Shown here: positions 11,819-23,512 of the stretch, in pieces | How positions within the stretch are numbered: position 1 is the first letter of the stretch | Layout: every line of letters starts with the position of its first letter | Assembly: GCA_907163375.1 (NCBI GenBank) | Contig: CAJQUW010001446.1 | Coordinates: forward strand, 310,001-374,000 | DNA from: Prostheceraeus crozeri | Lineage: Eukaryota > Platyhelminthes > Polycladida > Euryleptidae | Direction: 5' to 3' | DNA: 64,000 nt | Notes under the pieces: model-generated | What the model was told of the DNA's origin: nothing | The model's input: the letters and a program-made list of their open reading frames with translations, nothing else | Databases searched by the model: none | Position numbers and translations under genes: made by a program

Positions 11819-12586
11819 ATGAAGCTAATCGACGCGGTGAAGAAATTCTCGGGCGGCAGAGGAGAAGATGTTGAATTCTGGATGGATAAGTTCCTGCTAA
11901 CAGCCGAAATCACCATTGAGAATAAGGACGAGAAGACCGATGACCGACTGGCGAAAATCCTACCTATCTTCCTGGAGGGAGCGGCCTACACCACATGGAA
12001 GCAGATGCCTCCTACAAAGCAATCCGACCTTAGCGCAATTAAGGCCGAACTCATGCGAATGTTTGGCCGCTCAAAGCTGCGCGCATGGCAAGACTTGAAA
12101 GAAACGAAGCTGATACCGGGAGAGTCAGTAGACCTGGTCGTGGATCAGATCAAGAGCGCTCTTGGCGTCATGATCGGCAAACGAAGCGCAGTACCGGAAC
12201 AACTCGTCTCGTATCATCTCGTGGACGCACTGCCAAAACAAATTGTACCTCAAGTCAAAGTTCAATGTGGAGAGAAGATGGAGCTGTCCCAGATCATTTC
12301 CTGTGCTAAAGCCCTTCTGGCGAACCCATCGGAACTTTTGGACATTGCGGCAGCTGGAACAACCAGCGTCGGAACACGCCAACGTTGGGATCCGCAGAGA
12401 ACAAACAAACCGCGCTGCAGCGGCTGCAAGCGTATCGGACATCTTCTTCGGGACTGCAACACTATCTGCTACAGCTGTGGAGAAGTTGGGCATCTTCGAT
12501 CCCATTGCCCCAAGTCTACTGCTTCGGGAAACGGACGTGCGGAGGTGGATGTGCCGGATCATGCTGCCCCCGCATCCGCGCATTAA
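11819..12586 (+). CDS. Gag-like polyprotein of the LTR retrotransposon
   Basis: Begins at the first good ATG after the 5' LTR (peptide MKLIDAVKKFSGG). The first 190 residues resemble a retrotransposon capsid: a helical region with WMDKFLL, then FLEGAAYTTWKQM and ELMRMFG. Two zinc knuckles follow, CSGCKRIGHLLRDC and CYSCGEVGHLRSHC, which bind the RNA genome. The end overlaps the pol frame, which lies in the -1 frame relative to gag, as is common for the group, where pol is made by ribosomal frameshifting. The product would build the intracellular particle. Confidence 0.9.
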   Translation: MKLIDAVKKFSGGRGEDVEFWMDKFLLTAEITIENKDEKTDDRLAKILPIFLEGAAYTTWKQMPPTKQSDLSAIKAELMRMFGRSKLRAWQDLKETKLIPGESVDLVVDQIKSALGVMIGKRSAVPEQLVSYHLVDALPKQIVPQVKVQCGEKMELSQIISCAKALLANPSELLDIAAAGTTSVGTRQRWDPQRTNKPRCSGCKRIGHLLRDCNTICYSCGEVGHLRSHCPKSTASGNGRAEVDVPDHAAPASAH

Positions 12587-15570
12587 TCCGGACGATGTGG
12601 ATCGATGGACACAAACTGCGAGTGCTGATTGATACCGGCTGCAGCGTTACTTTGCTAGGTGAGCACAGGGCTAAGGGGAAACGTCGCGAGCAGTCTAGTC
12701 TGTGTTTAGAGCTGATGAATAAGGACAAGTTGCATACTTGTGGTGCTGTCATGCTCAGGTCTGTTGTGACGGACGATGACGTTGAGTTAGGCCCGGTGAA
12801 AGCACATGTTGTTAAACGATTGCCGCTTGATGTCGATGTTGTGCTAGGTTTAGACATTCTATCTCACAAGAGACTCGAACTCAGCTATTGTGAGAGAGAA
12901 GTTACGGTTAAGTTCTTCCCAAACATCACCCATGTTACAGCTGCCGTCAGTATCGACGCTGACTGGGCCCCGCAAAGCCTAAGCGTTAGTGATAGCGACT
13001 CTACCGCCAGCTTCGTTGAAGGTCGATGGGTAGCTAGCTGGAAGTGGACCGAGGGTGGTAATACCGATAATTTGCATAAAACTCCTATTGACTATGTGAA
13101 ACCCTGCGATCGGAATGGCTTCGATGCCGAAATGAATTCTTGGGTTAGCGAGGGGATACTAGTAAAGTATGACGCCACTCAGCATGGTGAAATTCAGAGT
13201 TTTTTGCCTACCATGGCTGTGCTCCAAGATAAAGGAGATGAAAAAAAGATTCGCCCGGTTTTAGATTATCGAATGCTGAACCAGGTCGTTAAAAGTTTTC
13301 CAGGGGGCTCAGTACCTCTATGTTCAGATAGGCTTCGGGAATGGCGGCAACGAGGGTCTAATTGTTCCCTCTTAGACTTACGTAAAGCTTATTTACAAAT
13401 ACACGTGCATGAGTCACTGTGGGTGCATCAGGCCGTTAGATGGAAAAATGAAATATACTTGCTCACTAGGCTGGGGTTCGGTCTCTCCGTCGCTCCTAAG
13501 ATTATGACAGCAGTAGTAGATAAAGTGATATCACTTGAAAAGGAATTGAAGGAATCTGTCTCCAGCTACGTGGATGACTTATTCATTGACGAAAGTAAAG
13601 TAAGCGTCTCTCATGTCAAAAATCACCTGTCAAAGTGGGGATTACTGACCAAGGAACCCGTTAGCTTAGGGAATCCTGCAGGAGTTCGTGTACTGGGCAT
13701 CCGAGTGAACAATGACTTGTCATGGCAAAGAGATAAAACTATTCCCACCATACCTTCAGGACAGTGTTCTCGGTGTCAAATTAATGGCATCATAGGAGAG
13801 CTGTTAGGCCACTTTCCAGTTGCTGGGTGGTTGCGCGTTTATTGTAGTTTCCTCCAACGCTTGACTTCGTTAGCGCAGCTTAAGTGGGATGATAGTGTCA
13901 CGACGCCAGTTATGGATCTCATTAATCAGATGATGCGGCAGATAGCGGCTAATGGTGATCCAGTGAGGGGAAGTTGGCCGGTCCCTGAAAATAGTCCTAT
14001 GGTTGTTTGGGCTGATGCTAGCAACCTAGCTCTAGGTGTTGTCTTGACAGTTAACGATAAGATAATAGAGGACGCTTCGTGGTTGAGACCACATAACGAC
14101 ACTGGACATATCAATATTAGTGAATTAGACGCAGCTATCAAAGGGCTTAATATGGCCCTACGCTGGGGTAAGAGAGACATAATTATTAAGACTGATTCAT
14201 CCACTGTGTATAAATGGTTGACGGCAGTTATCAATAAAACGCACAATGTCAAGACTCGTGCTCTATCAGAAAGACTTATCAAACGTCGACTTGATACTCT
14301 AAGAGAGATTATAGAAACCGAAAAAATCAAAGTCGAACCGCACTTAGTGAAATCTGCTGAAAATATTTCGGACAGCCTCACTCGTGTCCCCCAAAAATGG
14401 ATACAGGTTATGAGAGATCAAGCAGACACAGCAAATGTTCTATCCGCAGCAGTAGCAGAGGGCGCAGATAATCAAAACCTCAACCTCATGGAAATTAAAA
14501 AGATCCACGAAAGGTGCCACTTTGGTGTAGATCGAACCTTGAATCTAGCCAAACAGAAGCTAGGAAATTTGGTTTCTAGGAGGCTAGTAAAGAAAGTCGT
14601 CCGTAGTTGTGACAGGTGTGCTAGGATAGATCCGGCGGTGAATTTTAGTTGGGATAAGGGCGCCTTCAGCACTACTCCGGTTATATGGCAGAACATAGCA
14701 GTTGATATAACTCACTATAATGGGATTCCTTATTTGACTATAATCGACCTTTCATCTCGGTACACTATTTGGAGACGGCTGCGCAATGAGTCTTCATCTG
14801 AAGTGTCGATGCAGTTGTCTCAAATTATAGCGGAGTTCGGTCCTCCTAGTTCGGTGTTATCCGATAACGGTACCGTGTTTAGAAGTAGAGATATCTATGA
14901 GCTATTCGATAATTGGGAGATTAAACATGTTTTTTCTAGTGCTTATCGCCCGCAAGGCAACGCAATTATAGAACGAGTCCACCGTACTGTTAAGAGATGT
15001 GCCAAGCGAGCGAACCGAGATATCGAAGAAGCAACGTTCTGGGTAAATAATAGTAGAGACGGTGAGCGGCAAAGCCCCTACGAGTTAATGTTTGCAGCCA
15101 CCTCTAAGAAACCAGGAGTGACTACTGAGCGTAAACACATCCAGCGGGTAGGCCCTGAGCAGGTTGACTCGGAAGAAAGTTCAAAGTATGAGGATTTAGA
15201 TAGAAATCCCTTCAGTATTGGCGACAGAGTTTACCTGAAGAGTGTTTCGGGGAGGTGCGATAGTACTTGGTCGGGTCCCCATCGGATAACTAGCATCTGT
15301 TCTAGCGTAAGTGTTATTCTGAATGAAGATGGCGTTGCACGCCACGTTTCACACCTAAGGCTAGTCCCTGGTGAGGAGTGTACGTTAGATACGTTTCCTA
15401 CATACTCAAACAGTGATGAAAGCGGTTTAAGCGGTGAAGATGATGAGGATAATGAGGCCAGTATTTTACGTCGTAGCATTCGCGAGACGAAGCCGCCGGA
15501 TAGATTCGGTGACTTAGTGATGTGGTGTGCGTGTGAGGTCTGTCGACCTGGGGGGCGTGTGGGAGTTTGA
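12385..15570 (+). CDS. Pol polyprotein (PR-RT-RH-IN) of the LTR retrotransposon
   Basis: One long frame. The aspartic protease motif LIDTGCS lies near residue 83. The reverse transcriptase has VLDYRMLNQ and the catalytic YVDD near residue 395. An RNase H region has VWADASN and TDSSTVYKW. An HHCC zinc-finger integrase follows (HERCH near 707, CDRC near 745), then a core with catalytic-type aspartates and SDNGTVF near residue 826. The tail is acidic and ends RRSIRETKPPDRF. Translation probably enters from gag in the overlap (12385-12586), so the given start is only the limit of the open frame. A G-rich tract lies just before the 3' LTR and could serve as the polypurine primer. Confidence 0.93.
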   Translation: MGSAENKQTALQRLQAYRTSSSGLQHYLLQLWRSWASSIPLPQVYCFGKRTCGGGCAGSCCPRIRALIRTMWIDGHKLRVLIDTGCSVTLLGEHRAKGKRREQSSLCLELMNKDKLHTCGAVMLRSVVTDDDVELGPVKAHVVKRLPLDVDVVLGLDILSHKRLELSYCEREVTVKFFPNITHVTAAVSIDADWAPQSLSVSDSDSTASFVEGRWVASWKWTEGGNTDNLHKTPIDYVKPCDRNGFDAEMNSWVSEGILVKYDATQHGEIQSFLPTMAVLQDKGDEKKIRPVLDYRMLNQVVKSFPGGSVPLCSDRLREWRQRGSNCSLLDLRKAYLQIHVHESLWVHQAVRWKNEIYLLTRLGFGLSVAPKIMTAVVDKVISLEKELKESVSSYVDDLFIDESKVSVSHVKNHLSKWGLLTKEPVSLGNPAGVRVLGIRVNNDLSWQRDKTIPTIPSGQCSRCQINGIIGELLGHFPVAGWLRVYCSFLQRLTSLAQLKWDDSVTTPVMDLINQMMRQIAANGDPVRGSWPVPENSPMVVWADASNLALGVVLTVNDKIIEDASWLRPHNDTGHINISELDAAIKGLNMALRWGKRDIIIKTDSSTVYKWLTAVINKTHNVKTRALSERLIKRRLDTLREIIETEKIKVEPHLVKSAENISDSLTRVPQKWIQVMRDQADTANVLSAAVAEGADNQNLNLMEIKKIHERCHFGVDRTLNLAKQKLGNLVSRRLVKKVVRSCDRCARIDPAVNFSWDKGAFSTTPVIWQNIAVDITHYNGIPYLTIIDLSSRYTIWRRLRNESSSEVSMQLSQIIAEFGPPSSVLSDNGTVFRSRDIYELFDNWEIKHVFSSAYRPQGNAIIERVHRTVKRCAKRANRDIEEATFWVNNSRDGERQSPYELMFAATSKKPGVTTERKHIQRVGPEQVDSEESSKYEDLDRNPFSIGDRVYLKSVSGRCDSTWSGPHRITSICSSVSVILNEDGVARHVSHLRLVPGEECTLDTFPTYSNSDESGLSGEDDEDNEASILRRSIRETKPPDRFGDLVMWCACEVCRPGGRVGV

Positions 15571-15794
15571 GTTGTTGTGCGTTGCCGTTCCGTTCGCATA
15601 TTGGAAGTCTGTGTGTGATTATCTAATCGCGACTTTCCCTCTTCCCGTGCTAACTGCATGTGACGTCACTATTGACCATTAGCTGTGAATAAAGCTGAAA
15701 CTCATATCACATCAAGTATGACATAAGCATGTTCTATTGAGAAGAGAGCACCTTCTTATTGACACGAATTGCTGTTTTTCCTTGCGTCAATACA
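15558..15794 (+). repeat. 3' LTR of the retrotransposon
   Basis: Same length and ends as the 5' copy, with about two substitutions by eye. It is followed directly by the ATTTT target duplication. Confidence 0.95.
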
Positions 15795-15799
15795 ATTTT

Positions 15800-18397
15800 A
15801 AACATGCATACATAAAAAGCAGATCATTTTGAATTCAAAGCTTTTGCATTTGTGAATATTAATAGGAAGAATCCTTTATGTAATCTTAATCTATTTCATC
15901 GAGGATTGATGCCGCAATATTGATTCTTACATGATATATAGTCATATAATCATAGCCAGGCCACATATCTATTGCAAAGAAATAACCTAACTGCATGATC
16001 ACAAGTAAAGCCGAGGACCATTTTTCTGTTCAAAAAAGTAATTTAGAATTATTTTGTTAAGTCATGTATTCATCTAATCACAGAAATTTTTCCTCAAATT
16101 TTTTACATTAATTCAAATTATCTCTTTCCTATCCAGTCCTTTATATATTAAATAACTTTGGACAAGTCTCTCTCCCACTGTTCTGTCCACTTGTTATTCA
16201 AAATAAAAGTAAAAGGTAAAAGTGTGCACACAGGCAGACGTTTCGTGAGTCTGTCACAGCCTCAGTACCAGTAAAAGCAGAAGTGACAGAAGTGTAGGCA
16301 GGCATACATGTAAATTGCATTTTTACATATCAAAAAGTAACTACCAACTGAGTTCATCACAATTCACATTTAACAGCAGATCGAGTCTTGCTCTGGTCTG
16401 CGAATTTGAATCAAATTAAAAATTCATGCATTTCTTAAAGTCCTACAATCACGAGATAGGGATCTACATTGCCTTAAGACTACGGACTGTCACTGCTCAT
16501 ACTTGCACAGTGACCAAGGTTTCTTTACCGCCATCTCCATTGACAATGAGACAATGAAGTAATCAGAGGCGCTGAGGTCTCCTTCCATACGGCTCATTCG
16601 CTTATGATTTCATCATGCAGTGCTGAATCTGACGATTTCTCTGTCGTGTGGGACAACCTCGAGCAATGTAATGGTGATGTCAATATGACTTAAAGACATT
16701 GATGAAATTATTATAATAAATAATGACCAATTAAAATCATCCTATTTTATCAGAGTTTGATAGATAAGACAGTTTGGAAGATATCTAAGATGTGAATAAA
16801 GATTATTAAGTTTTTTATGAGACTAGATGAAATAACATATCTATAGTCTAAAATTTTATGTGTCGTTCTAGCAATTGTCTGACAAAAATTTGAGTCTCTC
16901 CGATTGCCATATCACATGATTATCGCTGATTATCATAGATACACGTATGTAAACGAGTGAGGGCAACGAGGCATTACAGACGATTTCTGGAAATTGCATC
17001 GAATGTTTTGACCAGGTTTTCCACCCAAACACGAATTTTGTTTGGCGAAACGCGTGCTAATGTTTTCAATGACTTCTGAACTCCATATGACAATGAGACT
17101 CTTTCCCGTTTGACCACTTTCCGCTAGACAAAGATGCTATCCGCATCCGGTGAGTCCGCTGAAGCTTGCAGAGCAGTTATCCGAGCAAAATCAGTGTCTA
17201 TCGATGAACTGTGGCGCACATCGGAGAGACATTTTACAATTCGGGATATTGAACATTCAACAGGAGGTTAGCATGGACTTGTTCATCCAGGAAAAACTGC
17301 AGCGCTGCCGCTTGTGTTTGACCTGGATTCATCACGCCTTGAACGGAATTTGCTTTTCAAAAACGGCGCTATCTCAATCAGAAATCGTCAAAGAGACCTG
17401 AATAAATGAGCTTGAATACGTGCTCAAGACGATACCTGGACCAAGAACGGGTGAGATGTTGCCGTTCTATATGCTAAGATGTGACCTGTTGTGACTGACC
17501 CAACTACATCTCTGATCAACAACACGAGTCCCAATTCTTCCAAAAAACAGAGGAATTCTTAACATTTCGAGGTGTCGATACCGTTTGACAATGCCATGGC
17601 CTAGGCCCATTCACCAGATTGAAAATTATGTGACAGGTGTTTTGTTGACTGACTCGAATGAGAAATATGGAAAATCGAGTTTTCAGATGAGGATGTTGTT
17701 GTGCATTATTCTATCGACTCTTTTGTTCAATCTCTCAGGAGGAGTTCTTGACCAAGGTCCGAAAATCTCCTAGACCATTGTGGCAATGTGATTGAATATG
17801 TTGGAGATCATGTAGCTAAATGAATGTCCCGTTCAGCTGAATGGCCTTAGTAATTTCTAACAAAATTTGGTAGACTTCCATGAAAATCTGAATGAAAATG
17901 TAATTAACTGAAACAATTTCTGATTCAATGTACACGATGCACGCTAATTTTTCTATCTCGTTGCACTTTAAATGGTAGTGTTTTTCAGAATGTGTTGAAG
18001 AAAGGTACTTTTATTTATTTCCATCACATTTTTGATAAATAATGAACTTAAGCACAACATGTCTCAAAATTATTTCAAAATAAACATGTTTCATCGATAG
18101 TAGCAAAGTCGTCCATTAAATTTATCTTCAAGTATTCTCAATAATTTTTAGTCACACCTTGTAAGCATAAGACAACTAAAGCAAAGTGAAAGAATAAACC
18201 AGAAACTGCTTCGCCTAATAAAACCTTGTGCGATGTATGCAAATAGAATTTAAGAAACTTCAAGGTATTTCTTTTAGATCTCAATCATATCGGTGGGCAA
18301 AAAATCGGTAGGACAGACGTCGAAGTGAGGGCGTGTGCCATTTTACAGTTAAAAGGCAGGCCTGCAAAATTGTTGCCCGTCTCTACTCATGAAATTT
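15800..18397. other. Gene-poor stretch
   Basis: AT-rich with many short open frames and no domain or splice evidence. Bases 17150-17770 have somewhat longer open stretches but no recognisable protein. Confidence 0.5.
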
Positions 18398-18493
18398 GAA
18401 AGTCTTGCTTTTCAGTGCAAGGTAAAAAGTCATTGCGAGAGAACGCTAGTGATCGAGCAATGACGTTTTTCAGAATACTAGAAAATGACTTTC
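18398..18493. repeat. Palindromic dispersed repeat, copy 2
   Basis: Outer arms GAAAGTC/GACTTTC and inner arms AAAAAGTCATTGC/GCAATGACGTTTTT surround CGAGAGAACGCTAGTGATCG. The order of motifs and the flanking GAAATTTGAAA match the copy at 2083-2180, with divergence in the inner arms. Confidence 0.65.
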
Positions 18494-18922
18494 CGAATGT
18501 TTGAATGCAGTTTGGATGAAAAGTTGGCACTTTTTCTAAGAAATATTTTGAAATCATTTGACAACTAGACTATATAAATGTGTACAAAAATTCCAAAATG
18601 CGAATGAAGATGTCAAACATCCAAGAACAAAAGCTAATATGCGACAGAAGTGTCACGAAGCCAGAGAAATTCAATCTATCAATACGTATCACTATGTAGG
18701 GTACGCTGTTAGACCGCGGCACTTGAAAAATATTGTGCTGTGAAAATGCATTTAAGTCCACCCGGGTAGGAAATACCACACCCTTAATTCTCTGTAATTC
18801 TTAATGCCAGCAAATTACTATCAGGGTTTTGTAAAATACTCTGTGGAAAAAGGTTTATCCGTCCCAACCTGATTGTCAGGTGTCGAAGTGTTTGCGGAAC
18901 CATAACAGATGTTATCATTACA

Positions 18923-19787
18923 CAGTGCACTCCGGATAAGCGGGAATTCCGTTTAAGCCGGAATTCCATTTTTCCGGAATTTGGAAGCATTTCCAACACA
19001 TGCAAAACCCTCCGGGTAGAGTTCTCTGCATCTTTAATAATTTAGCTTTTTTTGTGGATAATTGGATCTGAACTTCTGCATTAAGTGATTTTCTTTTATG
19101 CTTCAACCTAACCCACATTTGTGTTCAATTACCACTTGTTGTTTTTATGCGTAATGGCAGTGCCGCGTAACAAAAAAGTCATTCCCTGCTCCAAGACACG
19201 GTCGCATCGGATGAGAAGGAAAGCGATTTTTATAATTAAACCTTCATTTTTCTTTTGGTCACTAAGAGGCAGTCTATTACAGCTATTTTCTACAAGCAAT
19301 TGCTGTTCATCTATTTCTACATAATTCCTAAAAATTCCTTTATACGTAGTGTGTTAACGAGTCAGCACGCCCACTCTCTTGAGGAGAAAGTAAACTCATC
19401 AGGATTTCTGGAATCCCTCGAGTGACGAAAGATAAAATAGCAGACATTAGATTCCTTTGTTCTTTAGATAGAAGCATGATTTCCTTTCACTGTTGACCAA
19501 TAAGCATCAACAATTGCTCCGTGTTTTTGAAACTTTCAACAAAAGTCAGTTATATTCAGAAGATAATACACAGATGCTTTTCTATCAAAACGTGGAAAAA
19601 TACAAGCCCTAAAACGGGATGTAATTGAGTGGCTGCAGGCTCATGTACAAGCGTTGCTATCATTAGAATAACGAAACTTTAGCTCATGCAATATTATTCA
19701 AGCTAAATTCAGCTCGAACATTGCTACTCCGCTTAAGCGGGAGAGAAATCTCGCTCCCAAACCGTCCCCCCTACCCGGAGTGCACCA
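18923..19787. mobile_element. Possible pogo/Tigger-like non-autonomous element
   Basis: Inverted ends CAGTGCACTCCGG and CCGGAGTGCACCA, with inner GATAAGCGGG and GCTTAAGCGGG words, recall pogo/Tigger ends. TA follows the right end and lies two bases before the left end, so the target duplication is imperfect. No transposase is seen in the 865 bp. Confidence 0.5.
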
Positions 19788-21094
19788 TACTTTTGTTTGC
19801 AGGTTGACATTAAAATTTTCTGCTGAAATATTTTTATAAAGAGCTACCAGTATGCATCCTTATACAACTTTTGATCAGTAGCATGTCGTACGTAAAATAT
19901 GATTTGTGATTCAAATTTCATGTACATTCACAATAGCGGGCTTCTTTTTTCTTTTACAAATTTTCAACTTTCTTCCACCTTAATTCTCCTGTCCCAATTT
20001 TGTACTCCCTTCACTAACCCCCCCCCCATTTTCATGAGCAAAATTGAAAATATGTTTTCATTTCAAGGCCAACGTTTTCAGGCTTCAGTCATATATTTTT
20101 TCTTGATCACTTGTCGAATCTGACTGAGTTGGACTAAGAAAATCGAGTTAAGGCCTTCTGAGTTGATCTAGTAGGCCCTCCTATCTCTTCTGTGGTCCCC
20201 TGGAGAGTTTGATCAGGCGTCAAATGTGAAGCAGTGCCAGTAGGCCAGTAGGGCAGTAGTCGAAAGGCCATATTAAAGCCCCTACAGCCATTTTCAAGCA
20301 CCGTCTATTCGATTATATATATAATATATTATATATATATATTATATATTACATATATAAATAAATACTCGGTAAATATTATACTATATTATATATATAT
20401 ATATATATATACATGTATTATATTATGTATATAAATAAATAAATATTGTACTATATTATATATATATCAAACATTTTGAGGGAAATGTTCGATTAGATAA
20501 TCAACCTATAAGTAGAAAACAAGGCAAGTAGACAAGTATAAAAAGCGGCAAAATACACGCAGTGCCACGTTTTCAGTAAAATTTTTCGGAATTACGTTTT
20601 CAGTAAAATGAGAAACGCATGATCCGCATGGTCCCATGGAAATCCTAGAATAATTTCCGAATGAAATAATAGATATTATAAACCTAAAAATCATAGTAAA
20701 CACAATTAATGAACAGGACTTCGGGTATATTTTTGATTAGAAAACTCTAATTCAGCTCACATGTAACGTCAATGATGATTATTTAGATTAGCGACAGTCT
20801 CTACATTTAACTTATCATCGGTTGACTTATATCAATGTGCAAGAATCTAATGAACAGATGTTGTTTATCTATCAGATATTCTAGAACAAAGAATTGAAGA
20901 ATAGAAAACTAATGTTGCATAATTTTGTAGAACACTAAAAATTAGGGACTTCTTTAGTGATAATGCCACACCAATTGACAATTCTTTAAAAGTAACCCGG
21001 CAAAAAACCAATGATTCTCTGGAAACATTTATTTCATCATGTAAGAAAATAAAAAGGATACTTGCTGCTATTACAAATGTTCAAAATGCCTCCA
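19788..21094. other. Gene-poor stretch with an AT-rich simple repeat
   Basis: Holds the TA-rich simple repeat at 20315-20466. Otherwise nothing is recognised. Confidence 0.5.
20315..20466. repeat. AT dinucleotide-type simple repeat
   Basis: Long runs of TATATA broken by ATAAATAAAT words. They are self-complementary, so likely hairpin-forming. Confidence 0.9.
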
Positions 21095-21448
21095 CTAGAA
21101 GCCACACAACGCCTCATGCGGGACATCTATGCTGATATCGCTGATCTGATTCTCTAATGAGATATCGTTCCATGTATCGGTCAAAACTTCTTTCAATCTC
21201 TCGATGAATGTTACTTCGGAGTGCACTGACCTCAAACGAGAAAGGAGACGTGACCAAATGCAGAAATCCATGACTTTCATATCTGGAATCTTTGATGGCC
21301 AATCTGTGGGAATGATTAGCACCTCCTCGCCATCATTCTTCAAACACGATGCCACTAGCGAAAATTGATTTCTCGGAATTTCAGAGGAAAGCTTTGGAAG
21401 AACCTCCAAGTCCCAACGCAGGATGTTAACTTTTAAATATGACGACAA
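21095..21448 (-). pseudogene. Tc1/mariner-superfamily transposase remnant (C-terminal part)
   Basis: The minus-strand peptide has the pattern DWPSKIPDMKVMDFCIWSRL followed by RLKEVLTDTW, matching the WPxxSPDLNPxDFxxWxxL block of Tc1/mariner transposases, where the last catalytic acid lies. Here the DLNP core reads DMKV, so the motif has decayed. Upstream catalytic blocks and inverted ends were not found. It is an old fragment. Confidence 0.6.
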
Positions 21449-22423
21449 CTTGACATTGTAAATTAGTCAACTGCAGAATGATAGGTTGAAATGAATTAAC
21501 TAAAATGCGCTCTGAACGTTGAACTTGCTCTAGCCGATCAATAAATTCAAATTTAAATTTAGATTTTAATTGAGATCGTAGCACAATTATTACCACAGAA
21601 ATCTGAGCAAGTCATGTGAAACGATGAATAAGTGTCTGAATGACGAGAGAGTTTCATTATTGTGCAAGATCAAAAATTATTAGTTTATGGGCACCCTGTA
21701 GTATACGTACAATAGCTGCAATACCGCATAGTATGTAGTGGTTTGGGGCTGGAGGCGCATAATGAATGAGAGAAATACACACAAATTTCTCCCGAAATGT
21801 ATGTCATACATTTATTTTTATATGTTTTTTATATATTATATAAAATCACAACATATGCCCTACAATCTTAGTAAAGAGAAGAACAAAAGCACAAATACCT
21901 ATAGAAAGACAAAAACTCAATTTACAAATTTCCGTGTAATAATTGCACAATCAGTTATTATGGACAAACAAGCAAACGACTACAAACACCTATACATGAA
22001 CATCAATTGACTGTCAGAAGATTTGACCCAAAATCTCAAACATCAACACATACACATGAAGAAATCCACCAATTTCTGTGGAACTCAACTGAACCCATAA
22101 AATTTAGAGATGATAAAAAAAACAGCGTGAATTCATTGAAGCAGCGTGAACTCTATAAAACACCATATAGAAATCGACAACATTCCTAAAAGATCAGTAG
22201 GATAACTTAAATTTCAAATATTAATGATCATCGAATTTTCCCTTGACAGCTTTCTTAGAAATTTATGTACGCCTGATGACAAGTCTGAGTTCAGAGTACG
22301 AAAATTTGTATAACATTACATGACATTCATAAAATCTATTGAAGTTTTATCCTGAAAAATTCTCATTTATATACAAATATATATATATATATATATATAT
22401 ACAAACAAAAAGATCAGAGCAAA
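21449..22423. other. Non-coding stretch before the Penelope-like element
   Basis: Contains an (AT)n run at 22376-22400. The PLE's 5' terminal repeat may lie here, but I could not define its start. Confidence 0.4.
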
Positions 22424-23337
22424 ATGTCGATTGATATGAAAAAAGAAAAAACCAGAGATCTTCAGTCGCCGACATGTTTCTGCCAACTGTGTTGGCTTCT
22501 CAAGGTGCTAACTGTGGCGCCTTTAGTGCCAACTTTCCAATTAGAATTATCGACAAATCTTCAGAATAATATACATTCTCTAAATGACAATATCAAACGA
22601 GAATTGAATGGTTTAACAAAGGAATTTGAACATATATTCATATCTCCGACCATCAATTGGGACAAACAGTTAAATCAACGGAAATTTGGATACTATGAAG
22701 CTCATAGGAGCACTTGCCTAGCTAATATTTACGAAAAGGCTTTACAGGAAGACATTCCAAGAGTGCCAAAAAAGTTTTACAAAATTCCTGTTCCCCAATT
22801 AAGTGAGGCGGAAGCGAAACTTCGAAAAGACTTATGCCTGAAAGAAACAGCGCACGAAATTCAGAGACTCAGACTAATTGCAAGTATCAAGCTAGACTTT
22901 AAAAACCATCTCGATAATGATATATACGAAAAAATTTCGCGGTCTTATATGTCAAGTGACCAAGTTCAAACCCACATTTCTAAAGGGAAAGAACTGGTTA
23001 AAAAAAGAAGAAAAGAGTAATGACATTTGGAAAGAAAAATGTAAGTTTTTCGAATCGGATAAGCATCTGTTGTCTATCAACTGTACTTTAAAGCCAAATA
23101 GGAACTATAGTCGAGTTTATAATGATCACAGTTATGCTGATGTAGCTAGAAATAGGTCTAGAAATGGTAGAATGAATATGGTTGGGAATAACCAGTAACA
23201 GCGGTATTCGGATAATAACAGATTCCGCTATCGTCCTAATAACTATGATTTTAGGAGTTTTAGAGGAAACTTTAGACTCAACGAGAATTTGAATTATAGT
23301 AGGAATTATTACGGTCCTCGAAGAAACTTTAGAACTC
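22424..23337 (+). pseudogene. PLE N-terminal coding part
   Basis: The frame from 22424 encodes a charged, helical region (LNDNIKRELNGLTKEFEH, later LSEAEAKLRKDLCLKE). After a frameshift near 23000 the reading continues in another frame through NDIWKEKCKFFESDKHLLS to an Asn/Arg/Tyr-rich stretch (NYDFRSFRGNFR), with one in-frame stop near 23196. The LINE sits after the codons for RNFRT. On the far side of the LINE the reading resumes in frame with QDSPNNPDRS, which ties the two halves together. The function of this N-terminal part is unknown. Confidence 0.6.
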
Positions 23338-23512
23338 CTCTAATACACTCCTACACGCGAGCTACACGCTCCGCACAGGAGCTACACGCTCCTTAGCACT
23401 CGCTGCCTAGCGGTCTGACAGGAAGGACGTATGTCCTCTGTCTCGCACTCAGTAACTTTCCTGCGTTCACTGTTTTGTTATTTGGAATCCTTGCTATGAT
23501 TTTTTTACATCA

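Larger units (their letters stand above)
11560..15794 (+). mobile_element. LTR retrotransposon, looks whole
   Basis: Direct 237-bp LTRs (TGTGGG...ATACA) bound the element. The 5-bp target duplication ATTTT is seen at 11555-11559 and 15795-15799. A gag frame with two zinc knuckles is followed by a long pol frame ordered protease, reverse transcriptase, RNase H, integrase. Ty3/gypsy and BEL/Pao share that order, and I cannot settle the family by eye. The LTRs differ at about two of 237 positions, implying a recent insertion. No break is apparent. Confidence 0.95.

Noticed and set aside
15231-15659. Minus-strand frame crossing the retrotransposon pol end and 3' LTR
   Set aside because: Shadow of the pol frame; it continues into LTR sequence and has no domain.
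17150-17773. Possible processed pseudogene
   Set aside because: Several short open stretches, but no recognisable protein in any frame.
19154-19225. A peptide starting MAVPRNKK...KTRSHRMRRK that recalls the N-terminus of bacterial or organellar ribosomal protein L32
   Set aside because: Similarity spans only about 20 basic residues, lacks the rest of L32 and lies inside a probable transposon. Chance is more likely.
22270-22320. CCTGATGA...CGAAAA near the PLE start as a fifth hammerhead
   Set aside because: The outer part of helix II does not pair and no UH cleavage site with a matching helix III or helix I was found.
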